Source: Cellvibrionaceae bacterium | GTDB taxonomy: Bacteria > Pseudomonadota > Gammaproteobacteria > Pseudomonadales > Cellvibrionaceae | Reading direction: 5' to 3' | Assembly (NCBI GenBank): GCA_002707785.1 | Contig: PANW01000006.1 | Coordinates: 1 to 47,014 of the forward strand | Length of the DNA stretch: 47,014 nucleotides | Shown: positions 33,682 through 40,577 of the stretch, piece by piece | Numbering within the stretch: the first letter of the stretch is position 1 | Layout of the letters: each line of letters opens with the position of its first letter | The notes under the pieces: model-generated | What the model saw: only the letters and a program-made list of their open reading frames with translations | Databases searched by the model: none | Told to the model about the DNA's origin: nothing | Program-made: the position numbers and the translations under genes

Positions 33682-34227
33682 TTAGCAAGCAAGTAGCTTG
33701 TCACTAAATCTAGGCTGCAAAAACTCTAGCTGCTTAGAAAGTACGTTTCTCCCCATCAGGTACATTGCCTCGAAAGGGTTGGGGGTGAAGGGTACAGCCA
33801 ACAGAGGCATTCCCGCCTCTTCCGGTGTACGGCACCCTTTTAGCTGGTTGCACGCCATACAGGAAGCGACAACATTGCACCACGTATCCAGACCTCCTTT
33901 ACCTCTAGGAATTACGTGATCTCTAGTGAGAGATGAAGCTGAGAACGCCCCACCACAATAGAGGCATCGATGTTGATCTCGGCGAAAGAGTGCGCGATTA
34001 GTCAATACTGGGATCGCTCGCGAGTACTCTCTTGCTCCTGTGACCGCTATAATGGCCGGTACATCCATTGATGATTGAATTCCTTCTTTCGAAACTCCCC
34101 CCCGAAGTAGAGTCATCCCCTCCCCTAGGCTCCAGACAACTTGGTTTTTCGCAATTGCGGTTGCTGCCTGTTCAACATTGATCCAAGCTGCCGGCATTCC
34201 GGACTTGGTAAGTTTTAAGATCTGCAC
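33682..34227 (-). CDS. HNH endonuclease
   Basis: A 181-aa protein starting at GTG 34227 after AAGGA. The HNH fold is complete: C88xxC91, DH at 103-104 (TRDHVIPRGKGG), Asn near 118 (WCNVVASC), C123xxC126 (CMACNQLKG). The N-terminal 60 residues are a small beta-rich domain seen before HNH in stand-alone bacterial proteins. The family cuts DNA with one divalent metal; the biological target is unknown. It stands between a lipoprotein gene and a receiver-like gene. Confidence 0.88.
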   Translation of the reverse strand: MQILKLTKSGMPAAWINVEQAATAIAKNQVVWSLGEGMTLLRGGVSKEGIQSSMDVPAIIAVTGAREYSRAIPVLTNRALFRRDQHRCLYCGGAFSASSLTRDHVIPRGKGGLDTWCNVVASCMACNQLKGCRTPEEAGMPLLAVPFTPNPFEAMYLMGRNVLSKQLEFLQPRFSDKLLAC

Positions 34228-34272
34228 AATTTGTCCTTAACCAACACAAGGTGATGTTCAACTCCCTCGCTA

Positions 34273-34572
34273 TCAGTGTTTAATTCGCATGAACTTCCGA
34301 GAGTCGAGAGCTCGGAATCCTTTGGCTTTTAGAAAATGACCTAGTTCAGCGCAGGTAGCCGGACTGGGATCAATCAACATTATCTGTCTAGGCAAGACGC
34401 CTCTCGACTCCGCCCAACGAAGAACATCAATACCTTGTTCGCGACCATCTATTGTTTGTGACACGTACAACGTAGAAACACTCTGTTCATTCAAAACTCT
34501 CTTGGCCTCCCTAACCGACGTACAGATAACGTCAGCATCAAGTCTGGAGTCACTCGCCATTAAGACTCGCAT
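34273..34572 (-). CDS. Receiver-like small protein, possibly cyclic-phosphate-processing type
   Basis: A 99-aa protein (ATG 34572, GGAG 8 bp upstream). Its alternation of strands and helices (MRVLMASD, REAKRVLNE, VSTLYVSQ, GIDVLRWAE, RQIMLIDPSPATC) follows receiver-like proteins described with RNA-repair genes, in which a Gly-x-Asp-Val-Leu-x-Trp segment precedes a strand with His/Asp-Ser/Pro. The acidic phosphorylation pocket is not obvious. RtcB, which acts on 2',3'-cyclic phosphates, lies 350 bp away on the same strand. Functional assignment is tentative. Confidence 0.35.
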   Translation of the reverse strand: MRVLMASDSRLDADVICTSVREAKRVLNEQSVSTLYVSQTIDGREQGIDVLRWAESRGVLPRQIMLIDPSPATCAELGHFLKAKGFRALDSRKFMRIKH

Positions 34573-34590
34573 GCTTTTGGCTCCTTAAAT

Positions 34591-34667
34591 TGGGGTGATT
34601 GACGAGATTCGAACTCGCGTAGACCTGACTCACAATCAGGGGCCTAAACCACTCGGCTACAATCACC
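34591..34667 (-). tRNA. tRNA-His (GTG)
   Basis: A 77-nt cloverleaf. The anticodon loop TTGTGAG gives GTG. The acceptor GTGATTG/CAATCAC has an extra 5' G pairing with C73, the histidine identity element. CCA is encoded. Confidence 0.95.
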
Positions 34668-34673
34668 ATTACT

Positions 34674-34753
34674 TGGCAGGGGTGGAGGGACTCGAACCCC
34701 CAACATCGTCCGCTTAGAAGGCGGATGCCTTAATCCAATTTGGCCACACCCCC
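34674..34753 (-). tRNA. tRNA-Arg (TCT)
   Basis: Anticodon stem TCCGC/GCGGA with loop CTTCTAA gives TCT, reading AGA/AGG. G73 and CCA are encoded. It lies 6 bp from the His gene. Confidence 0.93.
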
Positions 34754-34918
34754 AAAATTCACTTAGCTGTAATTTCGTGATCTCTCACAACATCGAAACA
34801 CAACATGTTGTGTTTTTGCCGGATGTATCCCCGTGATTATTCTAACCTAACCACTACATATGGTAATTTTCCTATTCTTGCTGATAGGAGGCACACATCC
34901 TTGTATACCCTTTCTCAA

Positions 34919-36115
34919 TCAGCCCTTGATATTTATGACTTGCCTGAGCGTATGAACGACTTCAACCAAATCATTCTGGTTTTCCATTACCTGATCTATA
35001 TCTTTGTATGCCATAGGAATTTCATCGATCACACCTGCGTCTTTGCGACACTCAACTCCCTCTGTAGACCGAATCATGTCTTCGACAGTGTATTGTTTCG
35101 AAGCAGCTGTACGACTCAATCGTCGTCCAGCACCGTGGGAACAAGAACAGAATGAATCTTTGTTACCCTTGCCTCGAACAATGTATGACTTAGCTCCCAT
35201 TGAGCCAGGGATAATTCCCAAATCATCAACACGAGCTCTAATTGCACCTTTGCGGGTAACGTGGACGTTTTTCCCGAAATGGTTTTCGAACTCCACATAG
35301 TTATGGTGGCAATTGATGGCCTCCTGAGTTATTGAAAACTCAGGCAAATGGCGCCGAAGTACCGCCAGCGACTTTTCCATCATCTTGGCTCGATTCAGAA
35401 ACGCATAATCCTGCGCCCATTTCACCGCGTTCAGGTACACCCCGTAGTGATCAGACCCTTCCACAAAATATGCAAGATCACGATCAGGTAGGTGAATCAT
35501 CCAACGCTCCATATCGCGCTTGGCAAGCTCAATGAAATGCGTACCGATGATGTTTCCTATCCCGCGACTACCAGAGTGCAGCATTACCCAAACATCTTCA
35601 TTTTCATCAAGGCAGAGCTCGATAAAGTGATTACCCGACCCGAGCGTTCCGAGCTGTTTTGCTGCTTTATCGTTCTTCACTCGCTTAAGCAGTTTGGGAG
35701 TGAGTGTGAGGATCTCATCCAAACGACCGGCGATAGAGTGAGCACCAGAGATTTGAGCAGCGCTATGCGCCCCGCCCGGTCCTAACGGAATGGCCTTCTC
35801 AATATCAAAACGGATATCACGAAGATTGTCGGGTAAATCTCTAGCATTTAGCGACAAACGGATCGCATTCATTCCACAACCAATATCCACTCCTACGGCA
35901 GCCGGGATAATTGCCTTTTCAGTAGCAATAACTGATCCTACTGTTGCTCCCTTACCCAAATGAACATCAGGCATGGCAGCAACATGAGAATGAACAAACG
36001 GCATATTGGCAATTCGACTCAATTGAGCTTCAGATTGATAGTCGATATCCTCAGTCCATATCTTTACTGGGAGCCGTTGATTCTTGTGCGGCGCCAACAC
36101 TTTCTTAATAGCCAT
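34919..36115 (-). CDS. rtcB: RNA-splicing ligase RtcB
   Basis: A 398-aa RNA ligase joining 2',3'-cyclic-phosphate or 3'-phosphate ends to 5'-OH ends using GTP. ATG 36115 follows AAGGAGGG; the frame upstream of it is non-coding. Visible signatures: GVDIGCGM (residues 75-82, metal Cys), LGTLGSGNHFIE, HSGSRGIG, CHHNYVE, GSMGAKSYIV and SCSHGAGRR with the guanylylated His. It sits inside the tRNA array, on the same strand, so repair of cleaved tRNAs is a natural role. No archease or rtcA/rtcR is visible. Confidence 0.93.
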   Translation of the reverse strand: MAIKKVLAPHKNQRLPVKIWTEDIDYQSEAQLSRIANMPFVHSHVAAMPDVHLGKGATVGSVIATEKAIIPAAVGVDIGCGMNAIRLSLNARDLPDNLRDIRFDIEKAIPLGPGGAHSAAQISGAHSIAGRLDEILTLTPKLLKRVKNDKAAKQLGTLGSGNHFIELCLDENEDVWVMLHSGSRGIGNIIGTHFIELAKRDMERWMIHLPDRDLAYFVEGSDHYGVYLNAVKWAQDYAFLNRAKMMEKSLAVLRRHLPEFSITQEAINCHHNYVEFENHFGKNVHVTRKGAIRARVDDLGIIPGSMGAKSYIVRGKGNKDSFCSCSHGAGRRLSRTAASKQYTVEDMIRSTEGVECRKDAGVIDEIPMAYKDIDQVMENQNDLVEVVHTLRQVINIKG

Positions 36116-36214
36116 AAGGCCCTCCTTAGCGAAAACTAGTTCCATATTGATGAAAGAGGTTGTTGTCAATCACCGCATGCTCAAAGACCATGTCACTTGC
36201 TTTCTATCAATTGA

Positions 36215-36299
36215 CGGAAACGGAAGGATTCGAACCTTCGGTGCCGTTAGACACTCTTCCTTAGCAGGGAAGTGTATTAGACCTCTCTACCACGTTTCC
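36215..36299 (-). tRNA. tRNA-Ser (GCT)
   Basis: A class II tRNA. Anticodon stem CTTCC/GGAAG with loop CTGCTAA gives GCT. There is a long variable arm, and G73 is present. The encoded 3' trinucleotide is TCA rather than CCA, so CCA addition or trimming is needed. Confidence 0.92.
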
Positions 36300-36305
36300 T
36301 ATTAT

Positions 36306-36382
36306 TGGTCCGGATTATTGGACTCGAACCAATGACCCCATCATCCCAAATGATGTGCGCTACCAAACTGCGCTAAATCCGG
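36306..36382 (-). tRNA. tRNA-Pro (TGG)
   Basis: Acceptor CCGGATT/AATCCGG, anticodon loop TTTGGGA (TGG), A73, encoded CCA. Its 3' end faces the Ser gene's 5' end with a 6-bp gap. Confidence 0.93.
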
Positions 36383-36434
36383 ATTGTTCTTCCTAAACAC
36401 CTCCCTAAAAAACTCAGGAGTGGTCTGCATACAA

Positions 36435-36511
36435 TGGAGCTCGCAGTCAGATTTGAACTGACGACCGGCTGCTTACAAGGCAGCTGCTCTATCCAACTGA
36501 GCTATACGAGC
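36435..36511 (-). tRNA. tRNA-Thr (TGT)
   Basis: Acceptor GCTCGTA/TGCGAGC, anticodon stem GCTGC/GCAGC with loop CTTGTAA (TGT), T73, encoded CCA. Confidence 0.93.
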
Positions 36512-36518
36512 AACAATT

Positions 36519-36593
36519 TGGCTACCCCTTCAGGATTCGAACCTGAGATACCAGAGTCAAAGTCTGGTGTGTTTCCAACTACACCAAGGGGCA
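36519..36593 (-). tRNA. tRNA-Gln (TTG)
   Basis: T1-A72 as usual for Gln, anticodon stem CCAGA/TCTGG with loop CTTTGAC (TTG), G73, encoded CCA. Confidence 0.93.
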
Positions 36594-36600
36594 ATAAAAA

Positions 36601-36675
36601 TGGTGGGCGCTATAGGAGTCGAACCTATCTAAGTCTGGTTAAAAGCCAGATGCACAACCGCTATGCCAAACGCCC
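36601..36675 (-). tRNA. tRNA-Lys (TTT)
   Basis: Acceptor GGGCGTT/AGCGCCC, anticodon stem TCTGG/CCAGA with loop CTTTTAA (TTT), A73, encoded CCA. Confidence 0.93.
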
Positions 36676-36681
36676 AATTAT

Positions 36682-36756
36682 TGGAGTACCGAGCCGGATT
36701 CAAACCGACGTAAATGGAGGTTGCAACTCCACGCATAATCTCTCTGCCACCGGTAC
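36682..36756 (-). tRNA. tRNA-Cys (GCA)
   Basis: Anticodon stem TGGAG/CTCCA with loop TTGCAAC (GCA), T73 as expected for Cys, encoded CCA. Confidence 0.93.
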
Positions 36757-36762
36757 ACAACT

Positions 36763-36836
36763 TGGAGCGGCCTGCGAGAATCGAACTCGCTTCCTCAGCT
36801 TGGAAGGCTGGTCCCTGACCAATCGGGCAAGGCCGC
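36763..36836 (-). tRNA. tRNA-Gly (TCC)
   Basis: Acceptor GCGGCCT/AGGCCGC, anticodon loop CTTCCAA (TCC), T73, encoded CCA. The outermost anticodon-stem pair (C/A) is mismatched. Confidence 0.92.
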
Positions 36837-36879
36837 ATTAAACCTATGATCCTCAACTTAACGATCGTTAATAGCCTGA

Positions 36880-36960
36880 TGCATCAGGATGGAGTCGAAC
36901 CATCACAGTGGTTAGCTCCGCATTTACAGTGCGGTGGGCTCTCCGATGCCCAGCTGATGC
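36880..36960 (-). tRNA. tRNA-Tyr (GTA)
   Basis: Class II with a variable arm of GAGCTAACCACTG type. Anticodon stem CCGCA/TGCGG with loop CTGTAAA (GTA), A73. The genome gives TCA, not CCA, at the 3' end, as for the Ser gene. Confidence 0.92.
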
Positions 36961-37104
36961 TATAAACTTGCCCCAACCAAAGTCGGCACTGTATGAACGG
37001 AGCGGGCCTGTTGCTAACTACTACGAGAATTCGTCCTTTTTGATAAGCAGACATAACCCGTACTAATCAACGACTCGTTCGACCATTCCATTCACTCACA
37101 CAAT

Positions 37105-37180
37105 TGGCTCCACCTGCCGGGCTCGAACCAGCGACCTAATGGTTAACAGCCATTCGCTCTACCAACTGAGCTAAGGTGGA
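37105..37180 (-). tRNA. tRNA-Asn (GTT)
   Basis: Acceptor TCCACCT/AGGTGGA, anticodon stem AATGG/CCATT with loop CTGTTAA (GTT), G73, encoded CCA. Confidence 0.93.
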
Positions 37181-37184
37181 ATTA

Positions 37185-37239
37185 ACTCTTATTCAGAAAA
37201 TGTCATTAAGTTAAGCAACGGCACTTTCTGAATAAGAGT
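37185..37239 (-). promoter_or_regulatory. Long hairpin over the 3' end of the arfA-like gene
   Basis: ACTCTTATTCAGAAA at 37185-37199 and its exact inverse at 37225-37239 form a perfect 15-bp stem with a 25-nt loop. The gene's stop codon (37211-37213) lies in the loop. In Escherichia coli arfA a hairpin near the end of the ORF is cut by RNase III, yielding a stop-less mRNA cleared by tmRNA. The geometry here allows the same control. Confidence 0.75.
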
Positions 37240-37375
37240 CAACGTTGTTTTTGTTCATGTTTACTCGGGTATAGCTACCCTTCCCTTTGCCAGCTTTGAC
37301 GACACGTTGGCCAAATACTGGATTCCCTCTGATCGACAAATGCCGATTTCTATAGCGATGTACTTTTCGTTTCAT
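37211..37375 (-). CDS. arfA: ArfA-like alternative ribosome-rescue factor
   Basis: A 54-aa basic protein (ATG 37375, GGAG 7 bp upstream). The segment NPVFGQRVVKAGKGKGSYTR matches the ArfA core [20 protein letters not shown], including the conserved KGKGSY tail that enters the empty mRNA channel. ArfA recruits RF2 to release ribosomes stalled on mRNAs without a stop codon. The N-terminus (MKRKVHRYRNRH) is basic and shorter than in Escherichia coli. It sits between the Asn and Phe tRNA genes on the same strand, with a hairpin over its 3' end. Homology is judged by eye. Confidence 0.8.
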   Translation of the reverse strand: MKRKVHRYRNRHLSIRGNPVFGQRVVKAGKGKGSYTRVNMNKNNVDSYSESAVA

Positions 37376-37397
37376 CCTACTTCTCCAAATTTAAGAG

Positions 37398-37473
37398 TGG
37401 TGCAGTGAGGGGGCTCGAACCTCCACACTCTCGATCTTCAATCGAGCGCTCTACCACATTGAGCTATCACTGC
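37398..37473 (-). tRNA. tRNA-Phe (GAA)
   Basis: Acceptor GCAGTGA/TCACTGC, anticodon stem CTCGA/TCGAG with loop TTGAAGA (GAA), A73, encoded CCA. Confidence 0.93.
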
Positions 37474-37485
37474 ATTGTTCATTGA

Positions 37486-37560
37486 TGGCACGCCAGGAAG
37501 GACTCGAACCCTCGTCATCGGTGTTGGAGACCGACGCTCTACCTGTTGAGCTACTGACGT
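37486..37560 (-). tRNA. tRNA-Trp (CCA)
   Basis: Acceptor ACGTCAG/CTGGCGT, anticodon stem TCGGT/ACCGA with loop CTCCAAC (CCA), G73, encoded 3' CCA. Confidence 0.93.
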
Positions 37561-37571
37561 ATTTCATAAAA

Positions 37572-37645
37572 TGGTGTCCCATAGGGGTATTGATCCCCTC
37601 TCTTCAGGTTGAAAGCCTGACGTCCTACCAATAGACCAATGGGAC
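37572..37645 (-). tRNA. tRNA-Glu (TTC), unusual T-loop
   Basis: Acceptor GTCCCAT/ATGGGAC, anticodon stem TCAGG/CCTGA with loop CTTTCAA (TTC), A73, encoded CCA. The T-loop reads ATCAATA, with A in place of the near-universal T54. Confidence 0.9.
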
Positions 37646-37721
37646 TGGTTGTCCGAGCGGGGAACGATCCCGCGACCTCACCCTTATCAGGGGTGCGCTC
37701 TACCAGCTGAGCTATCAGACA
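37646..37721 (-). tRNA. tRNA-Ile (GAT), unusual T-loop
   Basis: Acceptor TGTCTGA/TCGGACA, anticodon stem CACCC/GGGTG with loop CTGATAA (GAT), A73, encoded CCA. The T-loop ATCGTTC has A54 and T58, the reverse of the usual T54-A58 pair. Its CCA abuts the first base of the Glu gene with no spacer. Confidence 0.9.
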
Positions 37722-37789
37722 CTAAAATTACAGCCAACTTTTTAAAGAACTAACAGGGTGTAAGTGCCTGTAACACATTTTCCAGCCAT

Positions 37790-37825
37790 AAAAAAACCCC
37801 AGCTGGAGGGAACCAACTAGGGTTT
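37790..37825 (-). terminator. Strong terminator upstream of the tRNA array
   Basis: Minus strand: AAACCCTAGTTGG, loop TTCCCT, CCAGCTGGGGTTT pair over 13 bp (two G-U) and are followed by a run of T. It would stop leftward transcription entering from the right, so the array must have its own promoter between 37722 and 37789. Confidence 0.8.
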
Positions 37826-38384
37826 ACAGTAAAACTGCTCTATCCAGTTGGCCGCAGCCAACCAAATAACGGATGACTACATATTAGTTTTCTCGGCAAT
37901 CCCAAACGCACTAAAATGCGACGGTTTTGGGCTTTCTTTAACACTAATAGAATATTCTCTATTACTTCTTTCCTGACAAACAAAAACGTCTTGGCATAAG
38001 CTCGTGCAGCTCTGCCAGCGATTCGTATATTTGTTCATCTTATGATTCATGTTAAATATCCATCGTTAGTATTTGGCAAAGAAAACAATCTCTGCTGCGT
38101 TAATGTGCTTTCAGAATAGTATGAGAAAATCCATAGTGTCAACGTCTTTTTTCTAACTATTTTTACTTTACAATCAATAACTTACGCTTCGAAAACTAAT
38201 GTTACAGGCGAATAAAAACCTTCTATCAAAAATCGACAAAATGAAGGCACAGGGATCTATAACAGGCATTTTTTTACCTGATTTCCGGTTATTTTTTCTC
38301 AATTTTTATTCCAAAAAAACTCTCAAATAATTGTCCTTTTTTCATTTTCAATCCGGAAATTTCGTTTTTTCCGAACTTCTGATT
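37826..38384. other. AT-rich non-coding gap with tRNA-like remnant and hairpins
   Basis: About 560 bp with no credible ORF. Reading leftward, 37870-37826 contains CCAACTGGATAGAGCAG, nearly the D-arm of the neighbouring tRNAs, but acceptor and anticodon arms do not close, so this looks like a decayed tRNA. GTTGGC/GCCAAC (near 37848-37863) and CCCAAA..CGCA/TGCG..TTTGGG (37900-37931) are foldable. The remaining sequence is strongly AT-rich with T-runs. Confidence 0.4.
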
Positions 38385-38474
38385 TGGTGGGTCCTACTGG
38401 ATTCGAACCAGTGATGTGTCATTAACAGTACTCGGTTATGAGCCGAGAGCCTTCGGCCACTAGGCAAAGGACCC
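38385..38474 (-). tRNA. tRNA with CAT anticodon and class II variable arm
   Basis: A 90-nt cloverleaf: acceptor GGGTCCT/AGGACCC, D-stem GCC/GGC, anticodon stem CTCGG/CCGAG with loop CTCATAA (CAT), T-arm ACTGG/CCAGT, A73, encoded CCA. The variable region is 18 nt (TACTGTTAATGACACATC) and folds as TGTT/GACA. Bacterial Met and Ile-CAT tRNAs have short variable loops; long arms belong to Leu, Ser and Tyr. The charged amino acid is therefore uncertain. Confidence 0.85.
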
Positions 38475-38487
38475 AAAGTTTAGGCAT

Positions 38488-38518
38488 AAAAAAACCCGGA
38501 GGGTTTTCACCTTCCGGG
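38488..38518 (-). terminator. Terminator between the NAD operon side and the CAT tRNA
   Basis: Minus strand CCCGGAAGG, 6-nt loop, CCCTCCGGG (one mismatch) followed by seven T. It would end the leftward nad transcript. Confidence 0.85.
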
Positions 38519-38915
38519 CTCTTCGATCAGCGAATGCTTTTACATTCTTTCCGATCTATTTACCTGGAAGGCTTTCGCCCTCCAGTGGAGAGCGGCTAGA
38601 AACTATTTCTCTGTATTTTCTGCGCACAGTATTCCCACCCAGCAATAAAGCTGGCCGGTAGGCGCGTAATGTTACAAAGAAGGTGTTTCATTTGTCTCTC
38701 CAAAAATACTTGCCTGCATTATAACCACTTAGTTTTCAAATGGTAGTCTTACAGAGATATCTTTTCTGACGTTGCGTATCTTATCAAACTCTTAACCTCT
38801 CGATCGTGGCCTCCGATCTAATAGCCTCTTTTTTACGATCAAGGCTTCAGCGATTGGAATTGTGCGAGTAAAGCCTCATCTCGGATTGATGATGATTAGA
38901 TTTGTCTGTGCAATT
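38519..38915. other. Gap after nadE
   Basis: A 397-bp stretch. It holds one candidate small ORF (38596-38691) and a hairpin CTGGAAGG/CCCTCCAG near 38565-38586 on the plus strand. Otherwise I see nothing. Confidence 0.35.
38596..38691 (-). CDS. Candidate 31-aa small protein
   Basis: ATG 38691 preceded by GGAGAG (4-nt gap to ATG). The product begins MKHLLCNITRLPASFIAG and ends basic. It lies between nadE and the terminator. There is no homology call; a ribosome-binding site alone supports it. Confidence 0.3.
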   Translation of the reverse strand: MKHLLCNITRLPASFIAGWEYCAQKIQRNSF

Positions 38916-40577
38916 TCAGAGCCTCTTTGTCGAATAATTGATAGTCAAAGGAATTTGACGATCCGCTCCAAAAGAGCGGCGGTTGACTCGAATCAACGGA
39001 GGCGCTTGTCGACGTTTATATTCATTCCTGTCCAGCATTTTCCGTACACGATCCTTATCCTCAATGGGCATTTCCCCTGCTATCCCTTCAAGAACAAGAC
39101 GTTCATCAAGATTCAATAAATCTCCTTCCAGGATCAACTGAAGGTAAGCATCTAGCTGATCGTATGGAGGCAGAGAATCTGTGTCAGCTTGTCCCTCAGC
39201 TAGTTCAGCTGAAGGTTCCTTAGTGATGATTGCAAACGGAATAACTTCCCGTCGGAATTCCCATTCGTTTAGATAGTTAGCCATGTCGTAAACTTGACCC
39301 TTATACAAATCTGCCAAGATAGATAATCCCCCGGCCATGTCGCCATATAATGTACAGTAACCTACGCTCAGCTCAGTCTTATTGCCTGTAGACACCACCA
39401 TAGCTCCCGTTGAGTTAGATAAGGTCATCAATCGCTGCCCACGAATTCGCGCTTGCAGATTTTCTTGTGCCAACCCAGAAGGAGCCTCGCCAAACGCTTC
39501 AGTGTAACTTTGTATCTCAACCTCGAACGTTTCTTTAATCGGTGACTCAACGAGTTCTACGCCTAGCGCAGCACACAGTGAAACGGAATCATCAACAGAG
39601 CCCGCAGAACTGTATTTTGACGGCATAGTAACCGCGACAACGTTTTCAGGGCCCATAGCCAAAGCGCAGATAGCCAAAGTTACTGCGGAATCAATACCTC
39701 CACTAGATCCCACCAAAACTTGCTTAAACCCTGATTTGACACAGTAGTCCCTTAGCCCCATAACCAGTTGCTTCACCATCAACTTCATGGAAACGTCAGG
39801 GCGACAATCGACAGGGGCTTGCCTCCTGATATCAACAAAATCTACGGACTCCTCAAACTCTGGTGCTTCTGAGATCCAGTAGCCATTGCTGCGCATGATG
39901 CGAGAGTTTCCATCGAACACCAAATCATCAATGCCACCGACCTGATTCACGTACACCACATCGCAATCGCATGTCTTGACAATGTTCTTGATCACCTCCG
40001 CCCGCGACTGACGCTTATAGATGTTGTACGGCGAGGCATTTATGCTAACAATCACATCACAATTGCAATCGGCTAACTGAGCAACAGGGTCTTTCTGGTA
40101 GAGAGGTTTCCCAGCGTCTTCCCATGCATCTTCGCAGATTAAGAAACCGACTCTCTTTCCCCTCCACGTCATCGCTCCTACCTGCCCCCCAGGCTCAAAG
40201 TGTCGTGCTTCATCAAACACACCGTAGGTGGGTAATAACTGCTTGTTGTACTGGTAGATCACCATACCGTCTTCAATAAACAGCAGTGCATTGAGGTGCT
40301 TCTTACCCGCCATCGGGTTGCGCATCACCACACCAACCACTATGGCCGAATTCATACCCTCAGTCGCTTTCTTGATTCGATCAAGTTCCAGCATCTGGGC
40401 ATCTATAAATCCCTCACGATCTAACAGATCTTTGGGGTAGTAACCGGTGATACAAAGCTCAGAGAAGACGATCAGATCAGCTCGATTACCCTGAGTTGCG
40501 ATGACATCGATAATCTTGTTAGCGTTACCCGCCATATCACCAATCGTGTAGTTCAACTGGGCAGTTACTATCTTCAT
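38916..40577 (-). CDS. nadE: Glutamine-dependent NAD+ synthetase
   Basis: A 553-aa two-domain enzyme converting nicotinate adenine dinucleotide to NAD with glutamine as ammonia donor, the last step of the pathway. The nitrilase-type amidase domain has the triad E40 (SELCITGYYP), K112 (YNKQLLP) and C148 (FLICEDAW). The synthetase domain carries the ATP-binding SSGGIDSA at 291-298, ESPIKETF and STGNKTELSVGY. The length is normal. ATG 40577 is directly adjacent to the pncB stop, so the two genes are translated together. Confidence 0.96.
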   Translation of the reverse strand: MKIVTAQLNYTIGDMAGNANKIIDVIATQGNRADLIVFSELCITGYYPKDLLDREGFIDAQMLELDRIKKATEGMNSAIVVGVVMRNPMAGKKHLNALLFIEDGMVIYQYNKQLLPTYGVFDEARHFEPGGQVGAMTWRGKRVGFLICEDAWEDAGKPLYQKDPVAQLADCNCDVIVSINASPYNIYKRQSRAEVIKNIVKTCDCDVVYVNQVGGIDDLVFDGNSRIMRSNGYWISEAPEFEESVDFVDIRRQAPVDCRPDVSMKLMVKQLVMGLRDYCVKSGFKQVLVGSSGGIDSAVTLAICALAMGPENVVAVTMPSKYSSAGSVDDSVSLCAALGVELVESPIKETFEVEIQSYTEAFGEAPSGLAQENLQARIRGQRLMTLSNSTGAMVVSTGNKTELSVGYCTLYGDMAGGLSILADLYKGQVYDMANYLNEWEFRREVIPFAIITKEPSAELAEGQADTDSLPPYDQLDAYLQLILEGDLLNLDERLVLEGIAGEMPIEDKDRVRKMLDRNEYKRRQAPPLIRVNRRSFGADRQIPLTINYSTKRL

